A program made the translations under genes and the position numbers. Positions 33,530-45,699 of a stretch of DNA of 64,000 nucleotides are shown here, in pieces. Below the pieces are notes generated by a model. That model saw only the letters and a list, made by a program, of their open reading frames with translations. It was not told the origin of the DNA and made no database searches. This DNA comes from Chionoecetes opilio (lineage: Eukaryota > Arthropoda > Malacostraca > Decapoda > Majidae): contig JACEEZ010012893.1 in the NCBI GenBank assembly GCA_016584305.1, positions 257,873-321,872 of the forward strand, read 5' to 3'. Numbering within the stretch: position 1 is the stretch's first letter; each line of letters starts with the position of its first letter.

Positions 33530-36450
33530 CAGCCAGAGCACACGGGGCGTACCGTGATGTCAGCGATACTGGTATACAGGAGAACTGTCCAGAGAGGTGA
33601 GTGGGTCCAATCGTCCGGGGATTCATGAGGGAGGGCCAGGTGGGGAGGGTCAATATAGATGGTTGGAGGCAAAACAGGATCAGAAAAAGGGAGTGTGTAA
33701 GGGGTGATGTAACGAAGGAAGGATTGGGATGTGGGAAAGGTGATAAAAGGTAGAAGGTATGGCAGAGGTGTTGAAGAGAAGGATAGTGGGTGAGAAAAAG
33801 TGAAGAAATAAGACTTAGTACTCATATACATTCCGCCTAAGACAGAGTCCGTGGGGGAGAGGAAGAGTATGGAGACATGATAAGAGACACAAGCAAAATG
33901 TGTTTAAGAATCGATGGAAAATAGGTGAGAACAATTTTGGAAGGGGAGATTTGTACAACTGCAAAGAAAGTTGCTGGGAAGAATAGTATACTGATAGGAG
34001 GAAAGACTCAATACCAAAAATGATAAAAACAAAAACTACCAAGGGGCTGGTATGTGGTGATTTGGTAATGCATACCATTGCATGACTCCGTGGGATTAGC
34101 AGAGAACGACACTATTTCAGGAGGTTAGCGGGAAGAACCATTCAGACTAGACCTACAATTGACGAAAGAACTGGAGTAATTAGTGAAAAGTAAATTATCA
34201 GTGCCGCACTTGGAAAAGGTGTACCATGTACTTATTGAATTTGAAATAAATGATGCAAAAAAAGAGGGGAGGATAGAGAAAACTGCAAGAAAGAAATACA
34301 ATTAATGGAAAGCAAGACTTTGAGCAAAGATTAAAAACATTTTTCGGAGAGACAGACTGGATCATTTCCATGCAGCCAGGAGTACCAAAAAAAATTGGAT
34401 ATTCATTCCGAATTTACACCAAGGAATAAAGAATTATGTTACATGATAGTTATACAGAGAAAAGAAAAAAATGCATGGTTACGCAGAAAATGTGATGTAG
34501 CAGACTAGAAAGAGAAAAAACAGCGGAATAGTTGGAGGAAGAAGGAGGTATCAACCTATGGGAGAATACCAAAACAACTAGAAAATTGAATATGATAAGA
34601 GTACGAAGAGAAACACGAAGTAACTATGAGAGGAATATAATAGTAAAACTGTAAGAACGAACCGAAACTTTTCTATAGATATATTAATGAAAAAATGAAA
34701 AAAGGAAAAATAGATAATCTGAAGGTAGAAGGCAAGGTGTAGCGAAGATGCATTAACAACAGGCCCGAGGTGATGAATGAAGTGCTTACCAGACTGTATT
34801 TTACAAGAGAAAGTGAATTTAAACGAAAAATATATAGCAAAAGAAATAATAATGGAAGAACGATAAAGTAAGACGTAATAAAGTAAAAAGGCTTACTGTA
34901 AGTCCAAGATATGAGAAAAGCCTACCCGGGTCCAAGATGGGAGTGTCTAACTGGAAGTGAAAATAGTGCATTAACCAAACTAGCATGAAGTTACATAGTG
35001 TAATTGAGAGTTCACTCAAAGAGATCAGAGTCCCGCTGATTGGAAAAGAGCCATATTGTTGCCATTCACAAAGGAGGAGACAAAGAAGAACACTAATTAC
35101 AGGCCAGTGTATCATTAACAAGTGTAGTGGTAACAATGTGTGAAAAAATTGTGAAGGACAGATTGGTTGAATATTTGGAAGAGACAAACACCTTTGCAGG
35201 TGCCAGTTTGGATTTTAGAGGAGGAATGTCATGTACAGACGAATTTATTAAGCCTTTTACTCGAGGTGATCGATGTGACACAGGGAAAAGAGTAGGGGGT
35301 GGGTCGATTGCATAATACTTGGACCTAAAGAAGGCATTTGACAAGGTACCTCATAGGACTGCTCCTGGAATGCTAGACCATGTAGGAGGATTGGAAGCGG
35401 TGGTTTGCTGAGTGGATGGAAGACTTTTTGAGACAACATAGAGATGAGAACGTAAATAAAGATCAAAAATCGAATGGTGCAGTGGTGATAAGTGGAGTTC
35501 CTCAAGATCATCATTGGCGCCCGTGATGTTCTTGTCTATTAAATGTATGACAAAGTAGGAAACAGTTTATATGATTTTATATTCGCTCTGGATTGATGCT
35601 AAATTTGACATAAGAAAGTAGAAGTAAAGAGACTGTGAGGTTACAAAGATCTATATAAGATTTCAGGATGAGGATCAACATGGGAGATGGAGCTTAATGC
35701 TAAAAGTGTACGAGTGATGGAAGTGGCGCGTAGCAGAAAGAGACAGAGGAAAGTATTCGATGGGACTGAATGGATATCAAAACAGAAGGTCGACAAAGAT
35801 CTGGGAGTATGGATTACAGGAATATTTGTCATCTGAGAACGCACATAAACAGATCACAGGAGTATCATTCATTGCTGAGGATATAAGGAATGGCATTCAA
35901 ATATCGGATGAGGTATGATTAAGAAATTGATACATCTTTGAATTCGACCAAGGATTGGAATATGGCGGCAAGTGATTTGGTCACCACATAAAAAGAAGGA
36001 TATAAGGAAATTGAGAGAATACAAAGAGCAGCTACAAAAATGGCTCCAAACCTGAGAGATTTAGCCATATCGAAGAAAGACTTTCATGACTAAAAACTCC
36101 CACTCTTGAGAAAAGGAAGAGAAGGGGAGATTTTATAGCAATGTATCATACCCATATGATACAATGTATCATATCAGACCCATCAATGGGTCTTGAAAAA
36201 ATTGACTCAGAGAAGATCTGTTTGTGTGGGACGATTAGAGTACATAGGTCATAAAGAAATGGAAAAGGACAACATGCAAAGGGATATAAAAAAAATACAG
36301 CTTCCCGTATGAAGCATACGAAGCCTGGAACAACCTTGATGCAGAAGTGATAATGCCAAGGAGAGTATTCAGGACTTCAAAGGCAAGCTGTATAATAGTA
36401 GATTTGGAGACTGAGGGACAGTACGAGAATGGCTCTTTTTCCTGGATGTT
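33530..36450 (+). pseudogene. LINE family 1, degenerate endonuclease and RT
   Basis: Non-LTR retrotransposon order is visible on the plus strand. IPPKTES near 33830 belongs to an endonuclease remnant. KLFYRYINEKMKK lies near 34665 and VTMCEKIVKDRLVEYLEETN at 35131-35190. AYLDLKKAFDKVPHR (motif A) lies near 35310-35360, VISGVPQDH/APVMF (motif B region) near 35490-35530, and KDLGVW near 35795. HKKKDIRKLERIQRAATKMA lies near 35985-36040, EAWNNLDAEV near 36320. There are stops and frameshifts throughout. The family is a Jockey/CR1-like LINE common in crustacean genomes, from memory. Sense-strand A-richness sets it apart from its neighbours. Confidence 0.75.
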
Positions 36451-36467
36451 ACAACTAGGGAAACAAA

Positions 36468-36755
36468 CAAACAAACACACACACACACATCCACACACCC
36501 CACACACACACACACAACACACAGCACACACACACACACACACACACCACGACACACCACAAGTGCACACACACACTTACAACTATTAAACAAACAAACA
36601 CTCACACACCACACACGCACGACACGCACGCAATACGCACAGCACTCACACTCCTCACGCACGAACAGCACTGCACGCACAGCGTATCTCACGCACAAAC
36701 TACACCCAAATAAACCCCAAGCGACACACTACCACACCACAACACACACACACAT
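36468..36755. repeat. (CA)n-rich low-complexity tract
   Basis: Degenerate CA repeats with CACGCACGA variants, interrupting the LINE between its C-terminal codons and its 3' region. Apparent long His/Thr or Val/Cys frames are artefacts. Confidence 0.9.
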
Positions 36756-36764
36756 TTATTTAGT

Positions 36765-37440
36765 ATGAGTACACTGAAGTGAAGACAGTTGGTAGATATT
36801 CTGAAGATTTCAAGGCCGTGGGCACGAGAAGCAAGTCATGTCGCTACGTTACATATACGCAACCGCCAGCCCTTGGTTTGAAAATTGAAGAAGCGAGAAA
36901 GTAATATGAATAGAAAGGGAATGTTCTCATTGGCCTAAGAAACCGTGGTTTAGTGAGAACAGAAGATGAGGTCCAAGGATGAGATGCGTATGATGATCAC
37001 AGATTGGAAGCTAGTTTAAGCCGATAATGTTGTCAGAAGTTAATATGAAGGAGTTTTTGAGGAAGTATCAAGACATCTAGGGTTGTAACAATGAGCGTGG
37101 TCCGACCTGGGAAATTCATGGTCCTCCCCAGATAGGGACTCCAGGATTATTTATTCTTTTCATATTTAATAATTTTGAGTGAAGAGAGTGTAAGAATGTA
37201 AGTCCATGTATGCAGAGCGAGTAGTAAGAGGAGTGGCCTGTAGAGGGCACCTGTCAAGCCTGTTTTTTCCTTGTGTAAACTGAAGACACTGAGGATAGGG
37301 TCAGAGAGGACAATTGGAGTGTCAAAAGATGAATCTGCAGCACCCTACTTTTCCTGCCTTCCTCCCCATTAAGTACCTTGGTCCCCGTAGCATTTCACCT
37401 GGTGTGTAGTTGACTACCTATACATAACATTTACATACAG
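36765..37440 (+). mobile_element. LINE family 1 3' UTR
   Basis: It follows the LINE RT and shares ordered blocks with 12380-12500 (CCGTGGGCACGAGA) and 16370-16700 (GGTCCGACCTGGG, GGGACTCCA, TCTGCAGCAC). Confidence 0.6.
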
Positions 37441-38186
37441 TATAGTTCCCAAACTTAAAATCCATCAACGAAATCATGCTTACGCAATTGCAGGATATGC
37501 AGTTTATGGAAGTGCCCTGCACTGGGACTGAAAAAATCCATGATACTTAAACAGCATCGTTAAACACTCAGATTCGTTCATGGGGCTATTTTTCAAGTAA
37601 GGGAAGCTTGTCTTTCCTAAAAGCTTCAAAGTGAAGGAAGTGTTTATCTAGAGCTCCTGGGAGGTGCTCATCAGGGAATGTTCAATTTGATTGGATATAT
37701 GAAAAGAAAACAGGATAGGATTATTACAAAGAATCTATCAATCAGAATGTAAAGAAGAGTTACTAAGAAGACTTTGAAAGAATGGCAAGGTAGCATTTGG
37801 AAAACATTAGATAATATAAAGTATCCACAGAGGAGGAGGACCATAAGAATGTGGTAGATGTATAAAATGATGATGCTTTATAAATTGGGAGCACATAGTT
37901 TTAGGGTATTTGAGAGTGTGGCAGTGCTAAGGAGAGTGAGACTTGAGTCTGTAAATGATAAAGTATATCGAAAGGAGTGAGTGGAGACCTGCCATGATCA
38001 CCTTGAGAAAGTTTTAAGGAATGTGTAAGAACAAATAAATAGATGGTTTCCACCCTTTATCCTCATACCTTAGCTGCCTTATGCTTAATGCAGAAAATAT
38101 ATACTAATGCATTCTAATTTTCCATGTCTGAAATAAGTTAAAGAGTGTATAAGAAAAATATTAGTCATATATCATTTTTTTTTCAG
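37441..38186. other. Unassigned sequence upstream of a terminal exon
   Basis: A/G-rich DNA with a possible LINE-like frame at 37680-38030 that I could not place. It ends in a polypyrimidine tract and CAG at 38175-38186, the acceptor for the next exon. Confidence 0.35.
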
Positions 38187-38466
38187 ATACAATTTTCTCC
38201 CTGCGATCAGATTACCAGGTTTTGGCATGGCCCCAATCCTGCCCAATGCTTCAGGCACTGCAGAAGTCTGGCTCAAGGCCCTCGGAGCACCCCCTCAGGT
38301 CCATCTGGTCTATCTCGAGGCAAGACCCTGCCATGAGAAAGGACCTCAGGACTGGCAAAAGGATCTCAATTCACACTGGTATAAGAAAGAACCATGCCTT
38401 TCAAAAAAGTGCTATAAATTATTCTACCCAAAAAGTTTTGGCAACTCAATCTATGGATCTTTCTGA
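38187..38466 (+). CDS. Putative terminal exon of an unidentified host gene
   Basis: The acceptor is strong (CATTTTTTTTTCAG). Entering in phase 2, the frame is open for 92 codons to TGA at 38464-38466: YNFLPAIRLPGFGMAPILPN, then VHLVYLEARPCHE and a Cys/Lys/Tyr-rich end (CLSKKCYKLFYPKSFGNSIY). Composition is protein-like and the exon is followed by an AT-rich 3' UTR with AATAAA. Three cysteines and several aromatic residues suggest a folded domain. No family recognised; another frame is also open but lacks this splice and stop logic. Upstream exons are not visible in the window. Confidence 0.5.
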
Positions 38467-38690
38467 ATTCTCTAGATTTCATTTAAGTGCACTGAAAATT
38501 TAATTTTGTGTAGATATTCTGACATTTGTGAAATAATTAATTTCTCAATTGTTTTCACAGATGTTTTTTTACTCAAAGAATTTCTTAAATTATTTGAACT
38601 TTTAAGGGCTCAGTATTATTAATTTTATGTTCTATTTTTTTTTGTTTTATTAGATTTGTTAAATAAAAATTGTTTTTAATTATTTTAAGT
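38467..38690 (+). terminator. Probable 3' UTR with polyadenylation signal
   Basis: AT-rich sequence after the stop at 38466. AATAAA lies at 38662-38667, about 200 bases past the stop, followed by a T-rich stretch, which fits a cleavage/polyadenylation region for the preceding exon. Confidence 0.4.
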
Positions 38691-39499
38691 CTATATACTT
38701 GGTCATTGATTTTACATTTAGTAGTGATCTACATTACATATTTGCTGTTCACTTTATAGCGGGATTTTCACATAGCATTTAGTTTTAAAATATCCTTAAG
38801 CTTGCAGTGGGAATCAGTCACCACCATTTAATATATTATCATCGAACAGTATTTCTATGTAGTTGTCAAGTGTCACTTTGAAAACATGGACTAAGTCTTG
38901 CAGTACAAATCATGAGCATTGAGACTGAAGTTCTTGATACGCTACTTACTATATTTTGGAAAATATTGTTTCTGGCTAGTACTCCTATGCCCTCCCACAT
39001 GCAGTATGTAAATAATAGGAGACACGGCTACTAAAAATATAAAAAAACTTATTCTGGAGTGTGCATATACAGTAAACCCTTGCAAACTCTGACTAACCAG
39101 GCCTTCCTTTGTGAACTGACCTAGGCCAGTCTTCTTCTTTTTTATTTATAGATAGCCTGAATAAATTATTGCATTGAAAAAATTTATTCCATATTAGTGA
39201 TAAATCAGACTTAGGTATAACATAGTTGAGTATTTGAAATCTCCAGTCTGCTTGAGAGGAAAGTCAGTGATCCTATCTTTTAGATAGGAACTCGTATTTT
39301 TTGTTTTCTTTTCAAGGCATTTCAGTGCCATTTCTACCTTGGTTTGTCTATCTTGTTTAGGCCCCCAATGAAGGTGATACTCAGTGCTTAGCAAAATGTG
39401 GGTTGCTGAGTGTGAAGAACCTGTTATTTGCTCGTCAGCAAATGCTCAGTGCTAGGCAAGCCATGAGCGACAAACTGTCTTGGAAGACCTACCTTTACT
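38691..39499. other. Unassigned AT-rich sequence
   Basis: No element ends or repeats seen. A minus-strand frame at 39194-39394 (Lys-rich) is protein-like in composition but lacks a domain or matched splice pair. Confidence 0.3.
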
Positions 39500-39702
39500 A
39501 AAACGCATCCCTATTTCTGCCCTTCTTACTAATGCAATAGTTAACTATTACTTTCAACTATTTCATCCCTTTCACTAGCTAACTCTGGAACTATCTTTCT
39601 GATTATATTTTTCCACCTTCCTACAACTTAAATTCTTTCAAAGAGGATGTCAAGACCTACCCTACTAATTTGGCCAATCACAATTGGAATTCTTTTACTG
39701 TT
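39500..39702 (+). mobile_element. LINE family 2 3' fragment
   Basis: It matches the 26.0-26.2 kb copy (AATGCAATAGTTAA, CTCTGGAACT, TTTTTCCACCTTCC, AATTGGCC). It ends where RTE copy 3 begins, so the RTE seems to lie in it. Confidence 0.65.
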
Positions 39703-40605
39703 TCCTGACTGCCGTTTGGCAATCAGGTACCATTCCTCCTGAACTGGAAAAAGGGATTGGTTGTCCCTATCTGGAAAGGGAAAGGGAAAGGGACCGCAGG
39801 AACTGCAACAATTACCGTGGTATTACACTGATCAGCGTCCAGGCAAGGTGTTTGGGCCCATCTATTGCTGACACAGATTTACAGTCATCTGCTGAAGCTT
39901 CAGAGACCTCAGCAGTCGGGTTTACCCCCTGGTAAGTCCCCAACGGAAACCCTATCCTAGCCTTCGTGTCCTGGTGGAAGCCGACGTCATTTCGAAGGGG
40001 GTGCTTGCAGCCTATGTTTGATTTTCAAAAGGGTTTGACTCAGTGCATCAGAGTCACTCTGGGATCTCTGCAACCTTGCATGATTCCTGCAAAGACTATT
40101 AGTCTGATGACTGGCTTGCCACTCTAGGGCTGAGAGTGCTGTGAAGTGTGGGGGAGGGGTATCCACTTTTCTCCTGTGAATACAGGGGTGAGGCAAGGGT
40201 GCGTCCCTTTCCCCATCACTTTTCAACCTTGTATGGACTAGGTATTGGGCAAGGTTGTAGATCAAAGTGATTGTGGAGCAAACCATCGGCAACACCAAGA
40301 TCACAAATCTTGTTTTTGCCGGGTGATGCAGTAATCTTTGCTGGGTTTCTGATTGCTTGGGAGGTCCGGGTGATGGCTCTTTGAGGCGCTGCAGAGGAAG
40401 CAAACCTTTGGGACTTGAAGGGCTCCTGGCTCAAGACCAAGGTCCCGGTGTTTTTGGGGGCTTACTAGATGAAACAGTACAGTCCTTTCATGCATGCGGC
40501 AGGACATTGAGATCTTGGAAAGTTTTACATACCTTGGTACGCAGTCCCTTAATGACGGGGGGTCACGTCCCGAAGTCTTACGGTGTGGATTGGCATAGTC
40601 ACACA
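39703..40605 (+). pseudogene. RTE LINE, copy 3, truncated at both ends
   Basis: Plus-strand counterpart of copies 1 and 2, about 80-85 percent similar, with many indels. It carries ATTACCGTGGTATTACACTG (motif 0), CCTATGTTTG..TTTGACTCAGTGCATC (motif A), GGGTGAGGCAAGGGTGCGTCC (motif B), and TTGTTTTTGCCGGGTGATGC at the catalytic motif. It stops at GGTGTGGATTGGCATAGT, then CACACATATATA. The same junction recurs three times near 42.4-42.75 kb. Confidence 0.8.
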
Positions 40606-40819
40606 TATATATATACTACCGCAAAGCCGCCCTCTGGGCGGACCTTTTTGGCTAGCTCCTGCGGAGGGCTAAATTTGGGGGGCCTTGGCCCACCATCTGT
40701 GTTTTGGTGGCCGGCCCACCAAACACAGACTCTCCAGATAGCCCCTTCTAACTTTCCTGAAATCATGGGTGTAAAAAATTATGTATTAATGCCAACCCAT
40801 TCACATACCCAAACCCCAA

Positions 40820-41335
40820 CACCACCTTCACATCCCCCCCAACCCATTCACATCACCCCCCCCCCATTCACATCAACCCCCAACCCATTCACTCACCCAT
40901 TACCCATCACCCCCACCCATTCCACTCACCCATTAAACCCCTACCCACACACCCATTCACTCACCCATTACCCATCACTCCCCACCCATTCCCTCACCCA
41001 TACCCCTCACCCCCACCCATTCACTCCCCATTACCCATCACCCCACCCATTCACTCACCCATTACCCATCAACCCCACACCATTCACTCACCCCAATTTA
41101 CCCATCACCCCCCCATTCTCCCCCCACCCATCACCCCCCACCTATTCCTCCCCTCACCCATCACCCCCCCCCCATTCACTTCCCCATTACCCCCACCCTT
41201 TCCCCCATCACCCCCCCCATTACCCATCACCACCCCCCATTCACTCACCCATTACCCATCACCCCCAAAATTTCCTCTCAATTTTCCCCCCCACTTTTTT
41301 CCTTCACAACCCTAAACCCCCCCCTTACTCAAAAA
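40820..41335. repeat. C-rich minisatellite, ~30-bp unit
   Basis: The unit approximates CCCATTCACTCACCCATTAC followed by CCATCACCCC, repeated about 15 times with indels. The plus strand is almost G-free. Open frames here are Pro/His/Thr artefacts. Following bases to 41640 are homopolymer-rich and may be poorly assembled. Confidence 0.9.
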
Positions 41336-41640
41336 TAAAAAAAAAAAAATATCATAATCACCCCCATAAGTTGTTTCCTTCCTTTAACTCCAAACTTTTT
41401 TAATTCTCGCCAAGGGGGCACATAACAAAAAAAAAAAAACAACACTCATAAGTGCTAAAACCTTTCCCTTAATTAAAATTATATAGGGGTTATAATATAA
41501 AAAAAAAAAAAAATAAAAAAATATATATATATATATATAATAATATATATATATTTTATATATATATATATATATAAAAATAATGATTAAACCCTTATAT
41601 AATATATTTTTTATTATTTTTTTTTTTTTCTTCGGTTGGC
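41336..41640. repeat. A/T homopolymer and (AT)n low-complexity
   Basis: Runs of A, AT dinucleotides and T, with no gene. The outer end of the inverted Tigger-like MITE seems to have been lost in this tract. Confidence 0.85.
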
Positions 41641-42358
41641 CCCTTGTATTAGACCGCTTATCGCCGCTTAAATTGTCAACTCAACATTATTTATTATTTT
41701 CTCATTTTATTTTGGAATGCTTGGGTTTTAAGGGGGTTTTGATGTATCACATATTAAGGATATAATATTATAAGGAAGGCCTGTGTTGCTAGTGATTTAG
41801 TGGTAGAAGGTGTGTATTGTTTTAAAACAGTGACTATTAGTGTTATGGCGTGGCCGCTGCTACGTCTCCCTGTCACCTCAACACCCTAAATCACCCTTAT
41901 CTAAGGTGACACGCAGTGCTACACTGACCTAAATAGTGACACGTGCATAGAACTGCACTTCTCAACCATATAATATATATAATAATGAGAATTAGTCATG
42001 ATAATAAGCAATACCTTTAGAAGCCACAGCTGAATCTGGCTCGTCGTAATTTGTTTACCTTTCACTAGAGCTTGAGCTTGACTAGCTACACGGTCTGGTT
42101 GTGTTTGTGATTATTTCTCATTTATTTCACGTGTAGGAGCGGACCAAATTCAGCATGTAGTGCCAGTCACTGTTTACCTCCCAACATAGCTACACAGTCT
42201 GGTTGTGTTTGTAATTATTTCTCATTTATTTCACAATTTTTTCCGTTTTTTTTTCCTATATTTTTCCATCCTTGGGAAAATACCCTCGCTATAACGGACA
42301 ATCGGCTATAACGGACTCCTCCTCCCCCCCGTTAGTCCGTTATATCGAGGTTTGACTG
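41640..42358 (-). mobile_element. Tigger-like MITE, inverted copy
   Basis: It is the reverse complement of 43141-43850 over about 700 bases at high identity (GTGTTGCTAGTGATTTAGTGG, TTTCACGTGTAGGA). The right tip CCTCGATATAACGGAC-type repeat ends in CAAACCTCG/CGAGGTTTGACTG with TA outside (42359-42360). The left tip has been replaced by low-complexity sequence. Confidence 0.8.
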
Positions 42359-42360
42359 TA

Positions 42361-42390
42361 TATATGTGTGTGACTATGCCAATCCACACC

Positions 42391-42438
<48 letters not shown>

Positions 42439-42716
42439 ATATAATATTATATATATATATATATATGAAGATGAAACAGTACAGTCTGTTCATGCATGCA
42501 GCGAGGACATTGAGATCTTGGAAAGTTTTACATACCTTTGGTAGCTCAGTCCTTAATGACGGGGTCACGCCAAGAAGTCTTACGGTGTGGATTGGCATAG
42601 TTCACACATATATATATATATATATATTATATTTATATATATATATATATTATATATATATTAATATATTATATATATATATATATATAATTGTATATAT
42701 ATATATATATAGTATA

Positions 42717-42749
<33 letters not shown>

Positions 42750-42912
42750 TGTGAACTTGCCAATCCACACCGTAAGACTTCTTGACGTGACCCACCGTCA
42801 TTAAGGACTGAGCTACCAAGGTATGTAAAACTTTCCAAGATCTCAATGTCCTCGCCGCATGCATGAACAGACTGTACTGTTTCATCTAGTAAGCCTCCAA
42901 ACACCTGGACCT
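42361..42912. repeat. AT hairpins with inverted RTE fragments
   Basis: (AT)n at 42391-42466 and 42609-42748 alternate with RTE fragments: a short minus piece at 42374-42392, plus at 42471-42608, minus at 42751-42912. All join the AT tract at the same RTE base (GGATTGGCATAGT or a close variant). The two long fragments face each other around an AT tract, so the region is a large imperfect palindrome. Confidence 0.8.
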
Positions 42913-43140
42913 GTCAATGCACAAACTGGGACGATACCTTATTTAGAATGCATTATGGGCATTGATAAGGGCTAAAGGTTCACATCTTCACGACTCAACG
43001 GCGACCAGTCACGACTTGCTGAGTCATGCTGTGTCGGCGCCGGTCGTCATGTGGGTCGGCGTCAGGCCCAGACTGTCGCTATCGTGTCGTGGGAGTCGTG
43101 AAGCGGCGCGCGGGGGGTGCCGACTGTGTGGTGCATGCTA

Positions 43141-43923
43141 CAGTCAAACCTCGATATAACGGACTAAAGAGGGGGAGGAGTGGTCCGTTAAAGCCGATTG
43201 TCCGTTATAGCGAGGGTATTTTCCCATGGATGGAAAAATTTATGAAAAAATCGGAAAAATTGTGAAATAAATGAGAAATAATCACAAACACAACCAGACT
43301 GTGTAGCTATGTTGGGAGGTAAACAGTGACTGGCACTACATGCTGAATTTGGTCCGTTCCTACACGTGAAATAAATGAGAAATAATCACAAACACAACCA
43401 GATCGTGTAGCTAGTCAAGCTCAAGCTCTAGTGAAAGGTAAACAAATTACCATGAGCCAGATCCAGCCGTGGCTTCCAAAGGTATTGCTTATTATCATGA
43501 CTAATGCTCATTATTATATATATTATATGGTTGTGAAGTGCAGTTCTATACACGTGTCACTATTTAGGTCAGTGTAGCACTGCGTGTCACCTTAGATAAG
43601 GGTGATTTAGGGTGTTGAGGTGACAGGGAGACGTAGCAGCGGCCACGACATCACACTAATAGTCACTATTTTAAACAATACACACCTTCTACCACTAAAT
43701 CACTAGCAACACAGGCTCCTTCCTTATAATATTATATCTTAATATGTGATACATCAAAACTCCTTAAAACCCAAGCATTCCAAAGTAAAATGAGAAAATA
43801 ATACAGTTATGTTGAGTTGACAATTCAAGCGGCGATAAGCGGTCTACATGCAAAAAAAAAAAAAAAAAAGTCATGCAAATGGAGTCCGTTATATCCGAAG
43901 TCCGTTACATCGAGGTTTAACTG
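43141..43923 (+). mobile_element. Tigger-like MITE, complete copy, TA target duplication
   Basis: It starts CAGTCAAACCTCGATATAAC and ends GTTACATCGAGGTTTAACTG, with TA at 43139-43140 and 43924-43925. Subterminal TCCGTTATA motifs are repeated. No coding capacity. The TIR sequence style is that of Tigger/pogo elements. Confidence 0.85.
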
Positions 43924-44544
43924 TATATATATTCTATACACTCGGGGAGGGTCTGCACCTCCAAAATTTAACGGAAAAAGTCGGCTCCGTGCTGGGACTC
44001 GTCGCCGAAGAGTCCAAGCCTGGCGCTGACCAGTCGGGGCATACTGCGACTGGAGCATGTGCTATTTTAGTGCGGGAAAGATCAATCTATCCCACGCTTT
44101 CTCCCTATCGACGGAGAGAGAGAGAGAAGAAAAAGAACGGAAATTTTAAAGATATTTATTGATATTATTATTATTATTATCGTCATCATTATCCACTACA
44201 AATAGAGCAGTATCTTTAGTACAGTATCTTTAGCGCTATACTACTGCTTCTGCAGTATCTTTAGTGCCTTGGCGATTGTTATCACCATGTCGTAGTTATT
44301 GTGTTCAATTAATAACATTAGGAGGCACATAAATATTTGTGGCCTAGTCAAGGTGGGCAAGTATGTGGGCAACAGTGTGACCGACATCGGTGGCGTGGAA
44401 CTAGTGGACGTGGAATAGATAAAGAGAGAGAGAGAGAGAGGAAAAGCGGAAATTTTTGAGATATGTATTATATTATTATTATTATTATCATCATCATTAT
44501 CCACTACAAATAGAGCAGTACTTTTAGTGCAGTATCTTTAAGGC

Positions 44545-45191
44545 CAGTGGTGGATTTAGGGGGTGCCGAGTAGGCCATGGCCTAGGCACCCGCAAGGGCC
44601 CCGCACCCCAGAGGAAATAATATTTTGCAATGAAATCTGCATGCTGGACCTTTCTTATTTGCTATAACACTGTTACATTGCATGTACCATAATATGCCAC
44701 AAATTAGTACCAACATAATATAAAATATGGGTGGAAAAAGTTTCAATTAAACTAATCTGAAATCTGAACCACATTTGGTAAAATTCAAGAGTCCTTTCCC
44801 GCCCTTATTAGTGGGTTTATTTTCTCCAGACCTTCACAAATCCCTTCAGATAACTCTAAAACGTAATAATAAAGTGGGGGAGAGTTTAAAAAATTGAAAA
44901 TAAATTACCAACATAACCTCAATATAACCTTACCTGACCTGGTAAAATTGTAGTCCTTTCCCTCCCTTAGATCTCGTTACGAGGTTATTGGTTAGGTTGT
45001 TGTGAGGTTAGGTTAGTAATTTTATTTTGGGGGTCCAGGGCGGGGGTAATGTAGGGGGGAGGGGGCGTTGTAGGGGGCATCTCTCCCCCACTTTATAATT
45101 ACGTTTTAGAGTATCTGAAGGGATCTGTAAAGGTCTGGAGAAAAAAACCCACTAATAAGGGAAAGGGCTCTAGAATTTTACCCCACCCCTG
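44545..45191. mobile_element. hAT MITE, 647 bp, perfect 8-bp target duplication
   Basis: TTTAAGGC lies at 44537-44544 and 45192-45199. Tips are CAGTGGTGGA and CCACCCCTG. Inside, about 44770-44885 and 45080-45178 are inverted copies (CTCCAGACCTTCACAAATCC versus its complement), so the element is largely foldback. GGTTAGG-containing sequence lies near 44985-45030. Confidence 0.85.
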
Positions 45192-45699
45192 TTTAAGGCT
45201 ATACTGCTTCCGCAGTATCTTTATAGTGCCTTGGCGATTGTTATCGACACCATGTCGTAGTTATTGTGTTGAATTAATAACATTAGGAGTCACATCAGTA
45301 CCGACATCGGTGGCGTGGAACTTCACTACACAAGCCAAGGTTGAACAGTGGTGTGGGGGATGGGCCACAGCGCTGCCCACCATCTACAATCACATGGCGT
45401 CAGTCACAGCACGGCTGGGAACAGTCGCCGCACGACTCGTGCTGCGACTGTCGGTGACTGTCGTCGCATGACGGCAACCCAATATTGGCGGTTAAATTTG
45501 TTTTAGTCTGCGACTGTCCGGGACTATCGCCAACAATCGCGGACTAGTCGCCTAACTACGGCAACCCGAGCCAACCACGCCAATTTTGGAGCTTCAGCCC
45601 CCCCAAAATCGGCTGCAGTCAGCACCGACTGGATGACTCAGTAAGCCGTGACCGGTGGCCGACGCGAGTCATGGAGATGTGAACAGGGCTTTATATGCT

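Larger units (their letters stand above)
42970..45691. mobile_element. TIR element, possibly PIF/Harbinger-like, non-coding
   Basis: About 70 bases at the left (GGTTCACATCTTCACGACTC...TGCTGAGTCAT) are the diverged inverse of the right end (ATGACTCAGTAAGCC...GAGTCATGGAGATGTGAAC). Internal CGACTGTCG-type GC-rich motifs recur near both ends. A block at 44160-44410 repeats at 45195-45320. No transposase seen. It contains a Tigger-like MITE and a hAT MITE. The superfamily is a guess from end style; no target duplication could be fixed. Confidence 0.5.

Noticed and set aside
39194..39394. Minus-strand exon (Lys-rich frame)
   Set aside because: Composition is protein-like, but no matching acceptor/donor pair or domain was found.
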